6,810 nucleotides of DNA from Chitinophaga pinensis (GTDB taxonomy: Bacteria > Bacteroidota > Bacteroidia > M30B66), in the NCBI GenBank assembly GCA_943333015.1, contig CALQRR010000091.1, positions 1 through 6,810 of the forward strand, read 5' to 3'. The notes beneath the pieces were generated by a model that was given only the letters and a program-made list of their open reading frames with translations, was not told the origin of the DNA and did not search any database. Position 1 is the stretch's first letter. Every line of letters starts with the position of its first letter. Shown here one piece after another: positions 1 through 6,804 of the stretch. A program made the translations under genes and the position numbers.

Positions 1-128
1 AGCAATTCTAGTCGGTCGTTTCTGCGTCCTGTTAAAATTAACGAACGCCCCGAACGGGCCAGCATTTCGGCAGTAGCTTGACCAATACCGGAAGTAGCTC
101 CAGAAATGAGGATGATTTCATTTTCCAT
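1..128 (-). CDS. Short-chain dehydrogenase/reductase (SDR), N-terminal part only
   Basis: Only the first 42 codons are in the window; the gene continues past the left edge. The ATG at 128-126 opens a frame beginning [16 protein letters not shown]. This is the first beta strand and glycine-rich turn of a Rossmann fold, with residues 9-16 (SGATSGIG) matching the SDR cofactor motif TGxxxGxG with S for T. A second strand ends in TGRR (residues 33-36); a basic pair there usually indicates preference for NADP(H) over NAD(H). SDR enzymes are soluble oxidoreductases with very varied substrates, and the catalytic Ser/Tyr/Lys region is outside the window, so the substrate cannot be guessed. The start overlaps the last 11 bases of the upstream membrane-protein gene (ATGGAAAATGA), which suggests translational coupling and a shared transcript. 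Confidence 0.88.
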   Translation of the reverse strand, partial: MENEIILISGATSGIGQATAEMLARSGRSLILTGRRNDRLEL

Positions 129-1449
129 TGTTGAAGATTTCATTTTTAAGAGCAATCAGACGCGGGATGTCTGAAAATAAAAGAAAGGCAATAAACAGAA
201 AGGGCAAGGCCGGCATTCGAAACCGAACGAGTGTCCCCAAAATAGGTGTACTCAGCCCCATCATTGCAAACAAAACAAAAATGAAACTCACACAAAACCA
301 ACCGGCCGCGCGTTTCACTGGATCTGTCTGAGGTTGATACAGACCGATGGCAAGAACAAAGCAGATAAGAATGAAAGCGTTTTCAATGGCTGAGAACCAT
401 TGCAAAAGGTTGTGGGCGTCAATAATACTTGGTCTGAAAGCGGCATTGAATAAAGCTTCCGGAAGATTTCTCACAAAGCTGAACAGATCCGGTTCTAAAG
501 GATTCGTCGCCAAGGCACTTCCTGAATCAGTATAATACGCTAACCGTAAAATTGCCTGTTGCTTGAAGGCAATAACTTCCAGCAGATTGATGGATGGAAT
601 TAAATACTGAATATTAAAACCGATCATTCCAATCACGAATAAACTGATCAGAAAAATGAAACGAACGCGTCTGAAAGAGGAAATTCGACTGACTACCAAA
701 GCAAGCGAGCCAGGAATAAGTGCGAAGAGGATGTAGATTTTAAGTAAATAAAATCCCAGTATGGCAAACACGATCATCAGTGGATATTTCCATCGGAAAG
801 CGACTAAGGACCAGCGAAAGAGAGCAGAAATAAAAATCCCCATCAACAGCATCACTACCCCTTCTTTTAAAACACCAGAGCTCCAGCAGAGCACTGAAGG
901 AATTAAAAAAACAGAAAAAGCGAGTAGATACGGGCGATCGTTTAAAAATCGATAGAACGTTTTATACATCATGGTGAGCCCAAGAAGTGAAAACAAACAC
1001 CAAATCAGTATGTGAACTCCGTATATGCCAAACGAAAACACACGCACAAGCGCATTGAGACGAATGAGCGTTCGGGTATCGTTATAAACACCGTATTCGA
1101 CATCATAGGGGCGATACCAGTTGTTCATTTTGAAATAATAGTGATCAAAATAGGGAGCATTCTGATCCAGACCTGTAACCATCCGCAGAAAATCAGCGGG
1201 AGCATCATACAATGCTTCATACATGAACCGGGAGTCATCAAACAGCTTGTACATATCGGCTGTTGAACGATCGGTATAATATTCCTTGTAAATCCAAGCC
1301 AGCGCCATTCCAGCAAGGAACTTGATTGTCAGCAATAAAGGAGCAGCAAAAGGCGGTAATCCGGGGAGCGCAAATGCTTTCCGTTTCCACACAATTAGCA
1401 GTGCGATGAGTAAATACAAAAGAGTGACAAGAGCTTCCACAGGCCGCAA
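118..1449 (-). CDS. Polytopic membrane protein of uncertain family, possibly polysaccharide polymerase-like
   Basis: The 443-residue product is very hydrophobic, with about nine or ten likely membrane segments (roughly residues 4-21, 33-53, 140-160, 174-190, 193-212, 222-252, 263-283, 355-371, 382-400 and 408-425). A polar loop at about 54-135 is rich in Tyr and Asp, and a second loop lies at about 284-350. The motif WSSGVLKEG (189-197) after a membrane helix, and RFRMPALPF (409-417) near the last one, resemble Wzy/EpsG-type or membrane glycosyltransferase-like proteins of Bacteroidota. That resemblance is from memory, so the function is inference. No ATG fits the start: the frame is open only back to 1482, the listed start is TTG at 1449, and GTG at 1440 is an alternative. 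The gene overlaps the downstream SDR start, implying one operon. It is divergent from the hydrolase. Confidence 0.85.
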   Translation of the reverse strand: MRPVEALVTLLYLLIALLIVWKRKAFALPGLPPFAAPLLLTIKFLAGMALAWIYKEYYTDRSTADMYKLFDDSRFMYEALYDAPADFLRMVTGLDQNAPYFDHYYFKMNNWYRPYDVEYGVYNDTRTLIRLNALVRVFSFGIYGVHILIWCLFSLLGLTMMYKTFYRFLNDRPYLLAFSVFLIPSVLCWSSGVLKEGVVMLLMGIFISALFRWSLVAFRWKYPLMIVFAILGFYLLKIYILFALIPGSLALVVSRISSFRRVRFIFLISLFVIGMIGFNIQYLIPSINLLEVIAFKQQAILRLAYYTDSGSALATNPLEPDLFSFVRNLPEALFNAAFRPSIIDAHNLLQWFSAIENAFILICFVLAIGLYQPQTDPVKRAAGWFCVSFIFVLFAMMGLSTPILGTLVRFRMPALPFLFIAFLLFSDIPRLIALKNEIFNNGK

Positions 1450-1534
1450 AGGTATTAATTCAATATCTGTAGATTTCGAAGATTAATTTGAATTGCCGTA
1501 TGATTGCGGTACATTCATCCAAACAACTTCAGAA

Positions 1535-2338
1535 ATGAATTTTCAGGCAGGCACTATTCATTGGAATGCAACGCGCTTTGGTCAAGGATCACAGTGGTTG
1601 ATTGCATTACATGGATATGGTCAAAACGCCTCTTTATTCAGACATTTCGCTGAACATTACGGTGACAGATACAGCATACTCGCCATCGATTTGGCCCATC
1701 ACGGATCCAATACAGACATTCCATCTACACTTCTTTTTGATGATGCCTATGCCCGAATTTGGCTGGAAGCCATTTTAGAAAAAACAGGCATGCAACGTAT
1801 CGGAATGCTGGGATTCTCCATTGGTGGAAGGATTTCCATGAGCCTTGCAAGCTGGTTTCCTGATCAGATTTCGGAGTTGATATTGCTTGCTCCAGATGGT
1901 CTTCCCGTTTCGCTCACCTATCGTTTTTTAACCAGAACCTGGTTGGGCAATGTGATTTTCCGAAGATTCATCCTATACCCAGGTGTCGCTTTGGGGATTA
2001 TTAAAGCGGGAGTTGCATGTGGATGGATGCCCGGGAAAGTTGCTGATTACTTCAAAAACGAAATCAGTACGTTGGTGAAGCGGCAGCAACTATTTGACAC
2101 GTGGATGACATACAGAAATGCACTTCCTAAAAAACAGCGTTTAAGACTGGCGCTGAAAAACAAAAAAATACCTGTCACTTGCGTATTGGGGAAAAATGAC
2201 AAAGTAATCCCATTCAAAAAAACCCGAAAAACCGCGTTGGAACGATTGTCGGGCATGCAGCTTGTAGAGCTCGAAATAGGACACAATTTACTGAGCGATA
2301 AAGCGATGAAGCTATTGTCGGCAAACTGGAGGCAATAA
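1535..2338 (+). CDS. Alpha/beta-fold hydrolase
   Basis: This 267-residue protein carries a complete alpha/beta hydrolase signature: LHGYG (25-29) with the HG oxyanion-hole turn, nucleophile elbow GFSIGG with Ser95, probable acid Asp222 in LGKNDKVIP, and His250 in EIGHNLL. Residues about 125-205 form the lid/cap insertion. Enzymes of this type are serine hydrolases (esterases, thioesterases, C-C hydrolases, lipases); there is no signal peptide, so it is probably cytoplasmic. The substrate is not evident. A frame extends upstream to a TTG at 1493, but I chose the ATG at 1535 because MNFQAGTIHW leads directly into the first strands and the 14 upstream residues look non-native. It is convergent with rpmH, and its stop codon touches the shared terminator. 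Because bioF lies beyond rpmH, a BioH-like pimeloyl-ACP methyl ester esterase role is conceivable but unproven. Confidence 0.9.
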   Translation: MNFQAGTIHWNATRFGQGSQWLIALHGYGQNASLFRHFAEHYGDRYSILAIDLAHHGSNTDIPSTLLFDDAYARIWLEAILEKTGMQRIGMLGFSIGGRISMSLASWFPDQISELILLAPDGLPVSLTYRFLTRTWLGNVIFRRFILYPGVALGIIKAGVACGWMPGKVADYFKNEISTLVKRQQLFDTWMTYRNALPKKQRLRLALKNKKIPVTCVLGKNDKVIPFKKTRKTALERLSGMQLVELEIGHNLLSDKAMKLLSANWRQ

Positions 2339-2361
2339 AAAAAGCGGCATAAAGCCGCTTT
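2337..2361 (-). terminator. Rho-independent terminator of rpmH, possibly bidirectional
   Basis: An 8-base-pair perfect stem, AAAGCGGC (2341-2348) with GCCGCTTT (2354-2361), encloses a 5-base loop. Read on the minus strand, the stem runs into seven consecutive Ts (the A run at 2337-2343), a classical intrinsic terminator 25 bases after the rpmH stop. On the plus strand only three Ts follow the hairpin centre before CCGG, so termination of the hydrolase transcript would be weaker. The A run overlaps the hydrolase stop codon TAA at 2336-2338. Confidence 0.85.
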
Positions 2362-2385
2362 CCGGAATATCTCTATCGGGTCCGA

Positions 2386-2544
2386 TTAACGCTTGTGCAT
2401 CTTTTCGCTAGACACAGTTAATCGTTTACGACCGCGGGCACGACGTGCAGCCAATACACGACGACCATTAGCTGTCGACATGCGTTCACGGAACCCGTGT
2501 TTGTTTCTTCTCTTCCGGACCGAGGGCTGATACGTTCTTACCAT
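2386..2544 (-). CDS. rpmH: 50S ribosomal protein L34
   Basis: The ATG at 2544 starts a 52-residue, very basic protein: [20 protein letters not shown] at the N terminus, then [20 protein letters not shown] and a short tail ending MHKR. The segments [13 protein letters not shown] and [17 protein letters not shown] are the hallmark of L34, a small protein of the large ribosomal subunit that binds 23S rRNA; the length fits Bacteroidota L34 (about 50-53). In many bacteria rpmH sits beside dnaA and rnpA; here its neighbours are bioF and a hydrolase, so it is transcribed alone. It has its own well-formed promoter 21-51 bases upstream of the ATG and a hairpin terminator just after the stop, which makes a compact single-gene unit. 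Confidence 0.97.
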   Translation of the reverse strand: MVRTYQPSVRKRRNKHGFRERMSTANGRRVLAARRARGRKRLTVSSEKMHKR

Positions 2545-2564
2545 GGTTCTAAAATTTGGGAACG

Positions 2565-2595
2565 CAAAAGTAGGGCGTTTTTTGAATTCTCCAAA
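2565..2595 (-). promoter_or_regulatory. Bacteroidota-type promoter of rpmH
   Basis: On the minus strand a TTTG (-33 element, 2595-2592) is followed, after exactly 19 bases, by TACTTTTG (2572-2565). This is a perfect match to the Bacteroidota primary-sigma -7 consensus TAnnTTTG with the expected TTG-N19-21 spacing. Transcription would start near 2559, giving a leader of about 15 bases before the L34 ATG. No Shine-Dalgarno sequence is visible in that leader, as is usual in the phylum. Confidence 0.8.
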
Positions 2596-2612
2596 CGATT
2601 TCTAGAAATAAT

Positions 2613-3755
2613 TTAAACAGTCGGTATCGTTTCCAGTAATTCAAACAATTTACGGACATCATCGGGGGTATTAAAAGAGTGCAAACAGATCCTCAATCGT
2701 TCCATTCCTTCAGGAACAGTAGGCGATAATATAGCACGAACATCCATTCCGTTCGATTGCAAAAATGCCGCTGCGTGCAAAGCCTTCGAATTTCCGGGAA
2801 TCAAGACTCCTTGAATAGGCCCATCTGCTGGAAGAAAACGAATATTCGGATGTGCATCAACATACGAACGAAACACTTGAATTGTCTCTAAAAGTTGTAA
2901 TTGAGGTTCGTTTGATGAAAGCAACCGGGAATAAGCCGAGCGGATGGTGTGCAATTCAAACGGAGGCAGTGCAGTGGAATAAATAAACGAACGCGCGAAA
3001 TTGACAAGATAATCATGTAAATAACTGGAACCAACAACCACTGCACCATGGGATCCCAATGCTTTTCCGAAGGTGTAAATACGTGCAATACAGTAAGGTA
3101 AGATAGCTTCATCTACAGAAAGTCCCGCTCCCTGTGGTCCGAAAATTCCAGTGGCATGAGCTTCATCAACGACTAGCAGTGCCCCAGTTTCCTTACAAAG
3201 TGCTGCAAGTTCTGCCAATGGCGCACGATCGCCATCCATCGAGTACAGACTTTCCACCACAATGTAAACCTGACCAGATGCCTTCTCCATCAATCGGCGC
3301 ACATCATTGACGTCGTTGTGCTTAAAAGCAACAGAACGGGCGTGAGAAAGCCGCATTCCATCGTGCACAGAGGCATGAATCAGCCGGTCGTATAAAATAG
3401 TATCGTCTCGTTGAGGAACTGCGGAGAAAAAGCCAAGATTGGCATCGTAACCGGAATTGAACAGCAAAGCCGATTCAGCGTGATGGAAATTTGCCAGCCA
3501 AACTTCCAACTCCTGCGCTAAACGAGAATTCCCACGTATTAATCGTGATCCTGTTGCTCCATTGAGAGGTGAACTACTTTTCGAAAACGTATCGATTGCT
3601 TCGTGATGAATACGCATATCTCTAGCAAAACCGAGATAATCATTCGAACAGAAATCAATCAAGGCTTCATCTTGCTTCAACGTCCGTAAAAGACCAGAAG
3701 CAGCACGTTGCCGGAGGCGGATTTTTAGCTTTTCGGGAAAGGACGCGTCTGTCAT
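2613..3755 (-). CDS. bioF: 8-amino-7-oxononanoate (KAPA) synthase
   Basis: This 380-residue protein is a PLP enzyme of the alpha-oxoamine synthase family. BioF condenses L-alanine with pimeloyl-ACP (or pimeloyl-CoA), releasing CO2, to form KAPA, the first step of the conserved biotin ring pathway in the cytoplasm. Visible landmarks: CSNDYLG (36-42), GATGSRLIRG (66-75), SGYDANLG (101-108), His127 in IHAS (cofactor stacking), DEAHATG (197-203) with Asp197 and His200 contacting PLP, and the Schiff-base Lys231 in TFGKALGSHG. STALPP (260-265) and the length (about 380-390 in the family) favour BioF over the related 2-amino-3-ketobutyrate CoA ligase, although family paralogues are similar. The ATG overlaps the TGA of the upstream TPR gene (ATGA, 3755-3752), indicating translational coupling. 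No strong terminator follows the stop. Confidence 0.93.
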   Translation of the reverse strand: MTDASFPEKLKIRLRQRAASGLLRTLKQDEALIDFCSNDYLGFARDMRIHHEAIDTFSKSSSPLNGATGSRLIRGNSRLAQELEVWLANFHHAESALLFNSGYDANLGFFSAVPQRDDTILYDRLIHASVHDGMRLSHARSVAFKHNDVNDVRRLMEKASGQVYIVVESLYSMDGDRAPLAELAALCKETGALLVVDEAHATGIFGPQGAGLSVDEAILPYCIARIYTFGKALGSHGAVVVGSSYLHDYLVNFARSFIYSTALPPFELHTIRSAYSRLLSSNEPQLQLLETIQVFRSYVDAHPNIRFLPADGPIQGVLIPGNSKALHAAAFLQSNGMDVRAILSPTVPEGMERLRICLHSFNTPDDVRKLFELLETIPTV

Positions 3756-4591
3756 TGCTTATGCTCTTGGTGATACTGGTCAATGAGATCGATCACACGC
3801 AAAAATTCAGGCGTATTAACATGATCAAATCCCAATTCTTCGGCTTTTCTAAAATCCAGTGCAGCCTTTTCATACGATTTTGCTAGAAATAGTGCTGCTC
3901 CTCTGTAATAGTAAACCTTGGGAACTGATCCATCTGCAGCAATTGCTTTGGAAAAACTTGTTGCCGCAAGTGAATATTCAGATGAGAAAAGATCAATCAA
4001 CCCGATGTTAAAGTAATACTCAAAACGTGGTGCATCTCCCCTAGCCTGGGTGATCTGCAGAATTTTCTCCAGATCATTTTTTGCAAAACGAAGTTGCTGT
4101 TCGGGATTACCCTGTTCCCCATAATTGCGAATTCTGGCATACGCTCGGTTATTGTATGCAGGCAAAAATGCAGAATCAAGTAGCAAGACGCGATCGTAAT
4201 CAAATACCGCCAACCCGAAGTTCTGCCGGTATAAATAGCAGTTTCCCCGTTCAAAAAAACCAGGAATAAAAAACGCATCCTCATGAACCGACCGGGTGAA
4301 TGCTTGAATGGCATTGGTCAGATCGCCTGTTTGTCGGAAAGCAACACCGGTCAAAAAATAGGACGCATAACTATTCTCAGATCCCGTTTTATTTTTCTTC
4401 AACAGTTTCAGCGCACCTTCAGAATCACCAAAGCGCAGGAACTCCATGGCTTGTTTTAAAACTGGATCGGAGGTTTGAATGACATTCAGCGGATCGGAAT
4501 ACACCGGTGCCACCTGAGCTTGAACAATACAATTCAGCAACGAAAGAAGCGTAACGAGAACTCGTAAGTGACCTTTCATCCCTGATTGCAT
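3752..4591 (-). CDS. Exported tetratricopeptide-repeat (TPR) protein
   Basis: The 279-residue product begins with a probable Sec signal peptide: a basic start, a hydrophobic core at about 10-22, and a VQA-Q cleavage site near residue 25/26. The mature protein is therefore expected in the periplasm or at the cell envelope. It contains about five TPR-like helical pairs, at about 74-107, 108-141, 142-183 (with a longer insertion), 190-221 and 224-257, plus a degenerate one at 43-70. Typical signatures are AIQAFTRSV, AVFDYDRVLLLDS, AATSFSKAIAAD and AALDFRKAEELG. TPRs are protein-protein interaction scaffolds and no enzymatic domain is present, so the partner is unknown. It lies 7 bases after bioB and overlaps bioF by four bases, so it is co-transcribed with biotin genes. 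A second ATG at 4579 (residue 5) would give a more compact signal peptide and is an equally plausible start. Confidence 0.9.
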   Translation of the reverse strand: MQSGMKGHLRVLVTLLSLLNCIVQAQVAPVYSDPLNVIQTSDPVLKQAMEFLRFGDSEGALKLLKKNKTGSENSYASYFLTGVAFRQTGDLTNAIQAFTRSVHEDAFFIPGFFERGNCYLYRQNFGLAVFDYDRVLLLDSAFLPAYNNRAYARIRNYGEQGNPEQQLRFAKNDLEKILQITQARGDAPRFEYYFNIGLIDLFSSEYSLAATSFSKAIAADGSVPKVYYYRGAALFLAKSYEKAALDFRKAEELGFDHVNTPEFLRVIDLIDQYHQEHKQ

Positions 4592-4598
4592 TTAATGT

Positions 4599-5594
4599 TT
4601 AGCTGGCGGGAACCTCTGCTTCTGCCATTTTCTTGTTTTTAAATGGCACTCGTGGTGTAAGTCCAAAGATTTTGAACATTTCCATGTCTGTATCAAATTC
4701 CGGATTGGGAGTTGTGAGCAGTTTATCGCCAGCAAAAATGGAATTCGCTCCAGCTAGAAAACACAATGCTTGTCCTTCCAATGACATCTGCTGACGACCT
4801 GCAGAAAGGCGAACAACAGTTGTAGGCATTAGAATGCGCGTAGTTGCAATCATCCGAACCATGTCCCAAATTGGAACAGGTGGCTGATCTTCCATCGGCG
4901 TTCCTTCGACTGCTACAAGTGCATTGATAGGAACAGATTCCGGATGAACAGGCAAATTGACCAACGTATGCAACATACCACAACGGTCCTCTTCCGTTTC
5001 CCCCATACCGATAATCCCACCAGAACATACGGTGATATTCGCCTTACGGACATTTTTGATGGTGTTCAATCGATCATCAAAATTACGGGTAGAGATAATG
5101 TTGCCATAATTCTCTTCGGAAGTATCGATGTTATGATTGTAGGCATACAAACCAGCATCAGCAAGACGCTGCGCCTGATGCTCATTGATCATTCCCAAGG
5201 TACAACACACTTCAAGATCCATTGCATTTACTGCCTGAACCATCTCGATTACTTTATCAAAGTCTCGGTTGTCACGAACTTCTCGCCATGCCGCGCCCAT
5301 ACATACGCGGGAAGCTCCACCTTCTTTGGCACGATTCGCATAGTCGGTGACCTGTTCAACACTCATCAGCTTATGTGCATCCACGCCCGTAGAATAACGA
5401 GCTGCCTGCGGACAATATCCGCAATCCTCAGAACATCCTCCGGTTTTGATTGAGATGAGCGAACTCACCTGTATTTCAGATCCTGTATTGTATTGACGAT
5501 GAACCGTAGCTGCCTCAAAAACAAGTTCAAGAAGTGGCTTGCGGTAGATTTCAAGGATTGCTTCCTTGCTTATGTGTGTTGGATTCTCGCTCAT
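4599..5594 (-). CDS. bioB: Biotin synthase (radical SAM)
   Basis: The 331-residue protein is a radical SAM enzyme that inserts sulfur into dethiobiotin, the last step of biotin synthesis, in the cytoplasm. The [4Fe-4S]/SAM site is [12 protein letters not shown] with Cys54, Cys58 and Cys61. The ligands of the sacrificial [2Fe-2S] cluster are also present: Cys98 (SRVCMG), Cys130 (EVCCTLG), Cys190 (TVCSGG) and Arg262 (VRLSAGR). Other BioB landmarks are YNHNIDTS (152-159), GIIGMGET (193-200) and [15 protein letters not shown] (281-295). All key residues are intact. The frame extends upstream to a TTG at 5618, but that codon lies inside a perfect promoter -7 element; the ATG at 5594 gives [10 protein letters not shown] and a leader of about 15 bases, so I chose it. 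It is first of a unit with the TPR gene and bioF, and divergent from trmD. Confidence 0.97.
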   Translation of the reverse strand: MSENPTHISKEAILEIYRKPLLELVFEAATVHRQYNTGSEIQVSSLISIKTGGCSEDCGYCPQAARYSTGVDAHKLMSVEQVTDYANRAKEGGASRVCMGAAWREVRDNRDFDKVIEMVQAVNAMDLEVCCTLGMINEHQAQRLADAGLYAYNHNIDTSEENYGNIISTRNFDDRLNTIKNVRKANITVCSGGIIGMGETEEDRCGMLHTLVNLPVHPESVPINALVAVEGTPMEDQPPVPIWDMVRMIATTRILMPTTVVRLSAGRQQMSLEGQALCFLAGANSIFAGDKLLTTPNPEFDTDMEMFKIFGLTPRVPFKNKKMAEAEVPAS

Positions 5595-5615
5595 GAAATA
5601 TACTTGGAGTGGTAA

Positions 5616-5623
5616 CAAATATA
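5616..5623 (-). promoter_or_regulatory. Bacteroidota-type -7 promoter element of the bioB unit
   Basis: TATATTTG on the minus strand (5623-5616) matches TAnnTTTG perfectly and lies 21 bases before the bioB ATG, the same distance as in rpmH. A matching -33 TTG at the ideal 19-21 spacing is not present; the nearest TTG is 26 bases upstream, so the promoter may be weak or activator-dependent. I see no convincing BirA-like or other operator palindrome in the 103-base gap to trmD. Confidence 0.55.
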
Positions 5624-5697
5624 GAGGAATGAGATAAACTCAGACGGTGCAAATGTATCCAATCGGGGCTTTGTTAATTGCGTTATTTTTGTCGCCG

Positions 5698-6375
5698 ATG
5701 GAAATTCATATCATAACAGTATTACCCGAACTGCTCGAAAGTCCTTTTGCTCACTCTATTCTTAAACGTGCCCAGCAAAAAGGATTGGTTCAAGTTCATA
5801 TCCACAATGTGCGGGATTATTCACTCGACAAGCATAAAAGTGTTGATGACTATGCCTTTGGCGGCGGCGCAGGAATGGTCATGATGATGGATCCGATTGT
5901 ACGATGTATTGAACATCTGCAATCAACTGGAAAATTTGACGAAATCATCTATATGACACCCGATGGAGAACGTTTCGATCAACAGATTGCCAACCAAATG
6001 TCCTCTTTAAACCGAATAGCCATCCTCTGTGGCCATTACAAAGGAGTGGATGAACGCGTGCGGGAACACTTCATTACCCGAGAGATTTCCATTGGTGATT
6101 ACGTCCTTTCGGGCGGTGAACTTGCAGCGGCCGTTGTATCTGATGCCATCATCCGACTTATTCCGGGTGTTTTGAACGATGAAACATCGGCACTCACCGA
6201 CTCCTTTCAGGATAATTTACTTGCGCCACCCGTTTACACCCGACCGGCAGAATACCGTGGCTGGAAGGTTCCGGACATTCTTTTAAGCGGAAATACACCG
6301 GCAGTTGACCAATGGCGATTCGAGCAATCCCTTGAACGAACGCGACTTCGGAGGCCAGATTTGCTTGATGAATAA
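5698..6375 (+). CDS. trmD: tRNA (guanine-N1)-methyltransferase
   Basis: TrmD methylates G37 next to the anticodon (m1G37) of tRNAs for Leu, Pro and Arg using SAM, which prevents +1 frameshifting; it acts as a cytoplasmic dimer and is normally essential. The 225-residue protein shows the SPOUT trefoil-knot features: [11 protein letters not shown] (52-62), YMTPDGERF (85-93), [11 protein letters not shown] (110-120) and [14 protein letters not shown] (130-143). Arg153 and the catalytic Asp168 in TDSF are present, followed by [20 protein letters not shown] (180-199). The family start is usually M-x-I-x-I-I-T-x-L-P, matching the ATG at 5698 ([10 protein letters not shown]). An upstream in-frame GTG at 5647 would add 17 hydrophobic residues and is unlikely. 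rplS follows after 81 bases with no terminator between, the usual trmD-rplS pair; rpsP and rimM are not upstream here. Confidence 0.97.
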   Translation: MEIHIITVLPELLESPFAHSILKRAQQKGLVQVHIHNVRDYSLDKHKSVDDYAFGGGAGMVMMMDPIVRCIEHLQSTGKFDEIIYMTPDGERFDQQIANQMSSLNRIAILCGHYKGVDERVREHFITREISIGDYVLSGGELAAAVVSDAIIRLIPGVLNDETSALTDSFQDNLLAPPVYTRPAEYRGWKVPDILLSGNTPAVDQWRFEQSLERTRLRRPDLLDE

Positions 6376-6415
6376 TTTTTTTGCTTTTGATTGGCGGGGA
6401 TAAAGAAACTTTCCT

Positions 6416-6423
6416 TAATATTG
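6416..6423 (+). promoter_or_regulatory. Possible internal promoter -7 element before rplS
   Basis: TAATATTG (6416-6423) matches TAnnTTTG at all but one defined position. A TTG at 6391-6393 lies 22 bases upstream, slightly longer than ideal. Transcription would start near 6430, about 27 bases before the L19 ATG, so rplS could be transcribed on its own as well as from trmD. The match is imperfect and could be chance in this AT-rich gap. Confidence 0.25.
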
Positions 6424-6456
6424 CACTCCTTTTTAGAAACCCGTAGGTTTATCACA

Positions 6457-6804
6457 ATGGACTTCCTTTCACAAATTGCCAGCCAGCTTACTGAAAAACG
6501 TGAGCTTCCTTCTTTCAAAGCAGGAGATACTATCACCGTTCACTACAAAATCAAGGAAGGTGAAAAAGAACGTATTCAGCAATACCAAGGTGTGGTAATT
6601 CAGCGTAAAGGTGAAGGCGTAACACGCACATTCACTGTACGTAAAATTTCTAACAGCCTCGGAGTTGAGCGTATTTTCCCTGACAACTCTCCATTCATCG
6701 ATAAAATTGAAGTGAACAAACGTGGTGTCGTTCGTCGCGCCCGTATCTTCTACATCCGTGAATTGAAAGGTAAAAAAGCACGTATCAAAGAAAAGATGGT
6801 TTAA
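6457..6804 (+). CDS. rplS: 50S ribosomal protein L19
   Basis: The ATG at 6457 gives a 115-residue protein, the usual L19 length, which binds 23S rRNA at the 30S-50S interface. Diagnostic stretches are [20 protein letters not shown] (20-39), [20 protein letters not shown] (40-59) and [16 protein letters not shown] (60-75), and the C-terminal [20 protein letters not shown] (95-114). An upstream ATG at 6391 in the same frame would add 22 residues with no counterpart in L19; I rejected it in favour of [10 protein letters not shown]. It follows trmD, as in many bacterial genomes, and is complete, ending six bases before the right edge. No terminator is visible within the remaining bases. Confidence 0.98.
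   Translation: MDFLSQIASQLTEKRELPSFKAGDTITVHYKIKEGEKERIQQYQGVVIQRKGEGVTRTFTVRKISNSLGVERIFPDNSPFIDKIEVNKRGVVRRARIFYIRELKGKKARIKEKMV

Noticed and set aside
1447..1454. TACCTTTG on the minus strand at the membrane-gene start
   Set aside because: It matches TAnnTTTG but overlaps the TTG start codon and has no -33 partner; it would place transcription start at or after the start codon.
1483..1490. TTAATTTG as a plus-strand promoter for the hydrolase
   Set aside because: The second position mismatches the consensus and no TTG lies at the right distance, so the support is too thin.
4519..4591. Possible lipoprotein signal (LLNC) in the TPR protein
   Set aside because: Asn just before the Cys is atypical for a lipobox, and a good signal peptidase I site (VQA-Q) follows, so a soluble exported protein is more likely.
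4944..5453. A long plus-strand open frame of 169 codons opposite bioB
   Set aside because: It lies wholly inside the intact bioB gene on the other strand, resembles no family I recognise and has no promoter; it is a shadow of the coding sequence.
5684..5691. TATTTTTG, a perfect TAnnTTTG on the plus strand before trmD
   Set aside because: It ends only 6 bases before the trmD ATG and has no TTG at the proper distance; a start from it would leave virtually no leader.
6421..6451. TTG-N20-TAGGTTTA just before rplS
   Set aside because: Spacing is good, but the -7 box has a mismatch and ends 5 bases before the ATG, implying a leaderless L19 mRNA, so I did not call it.
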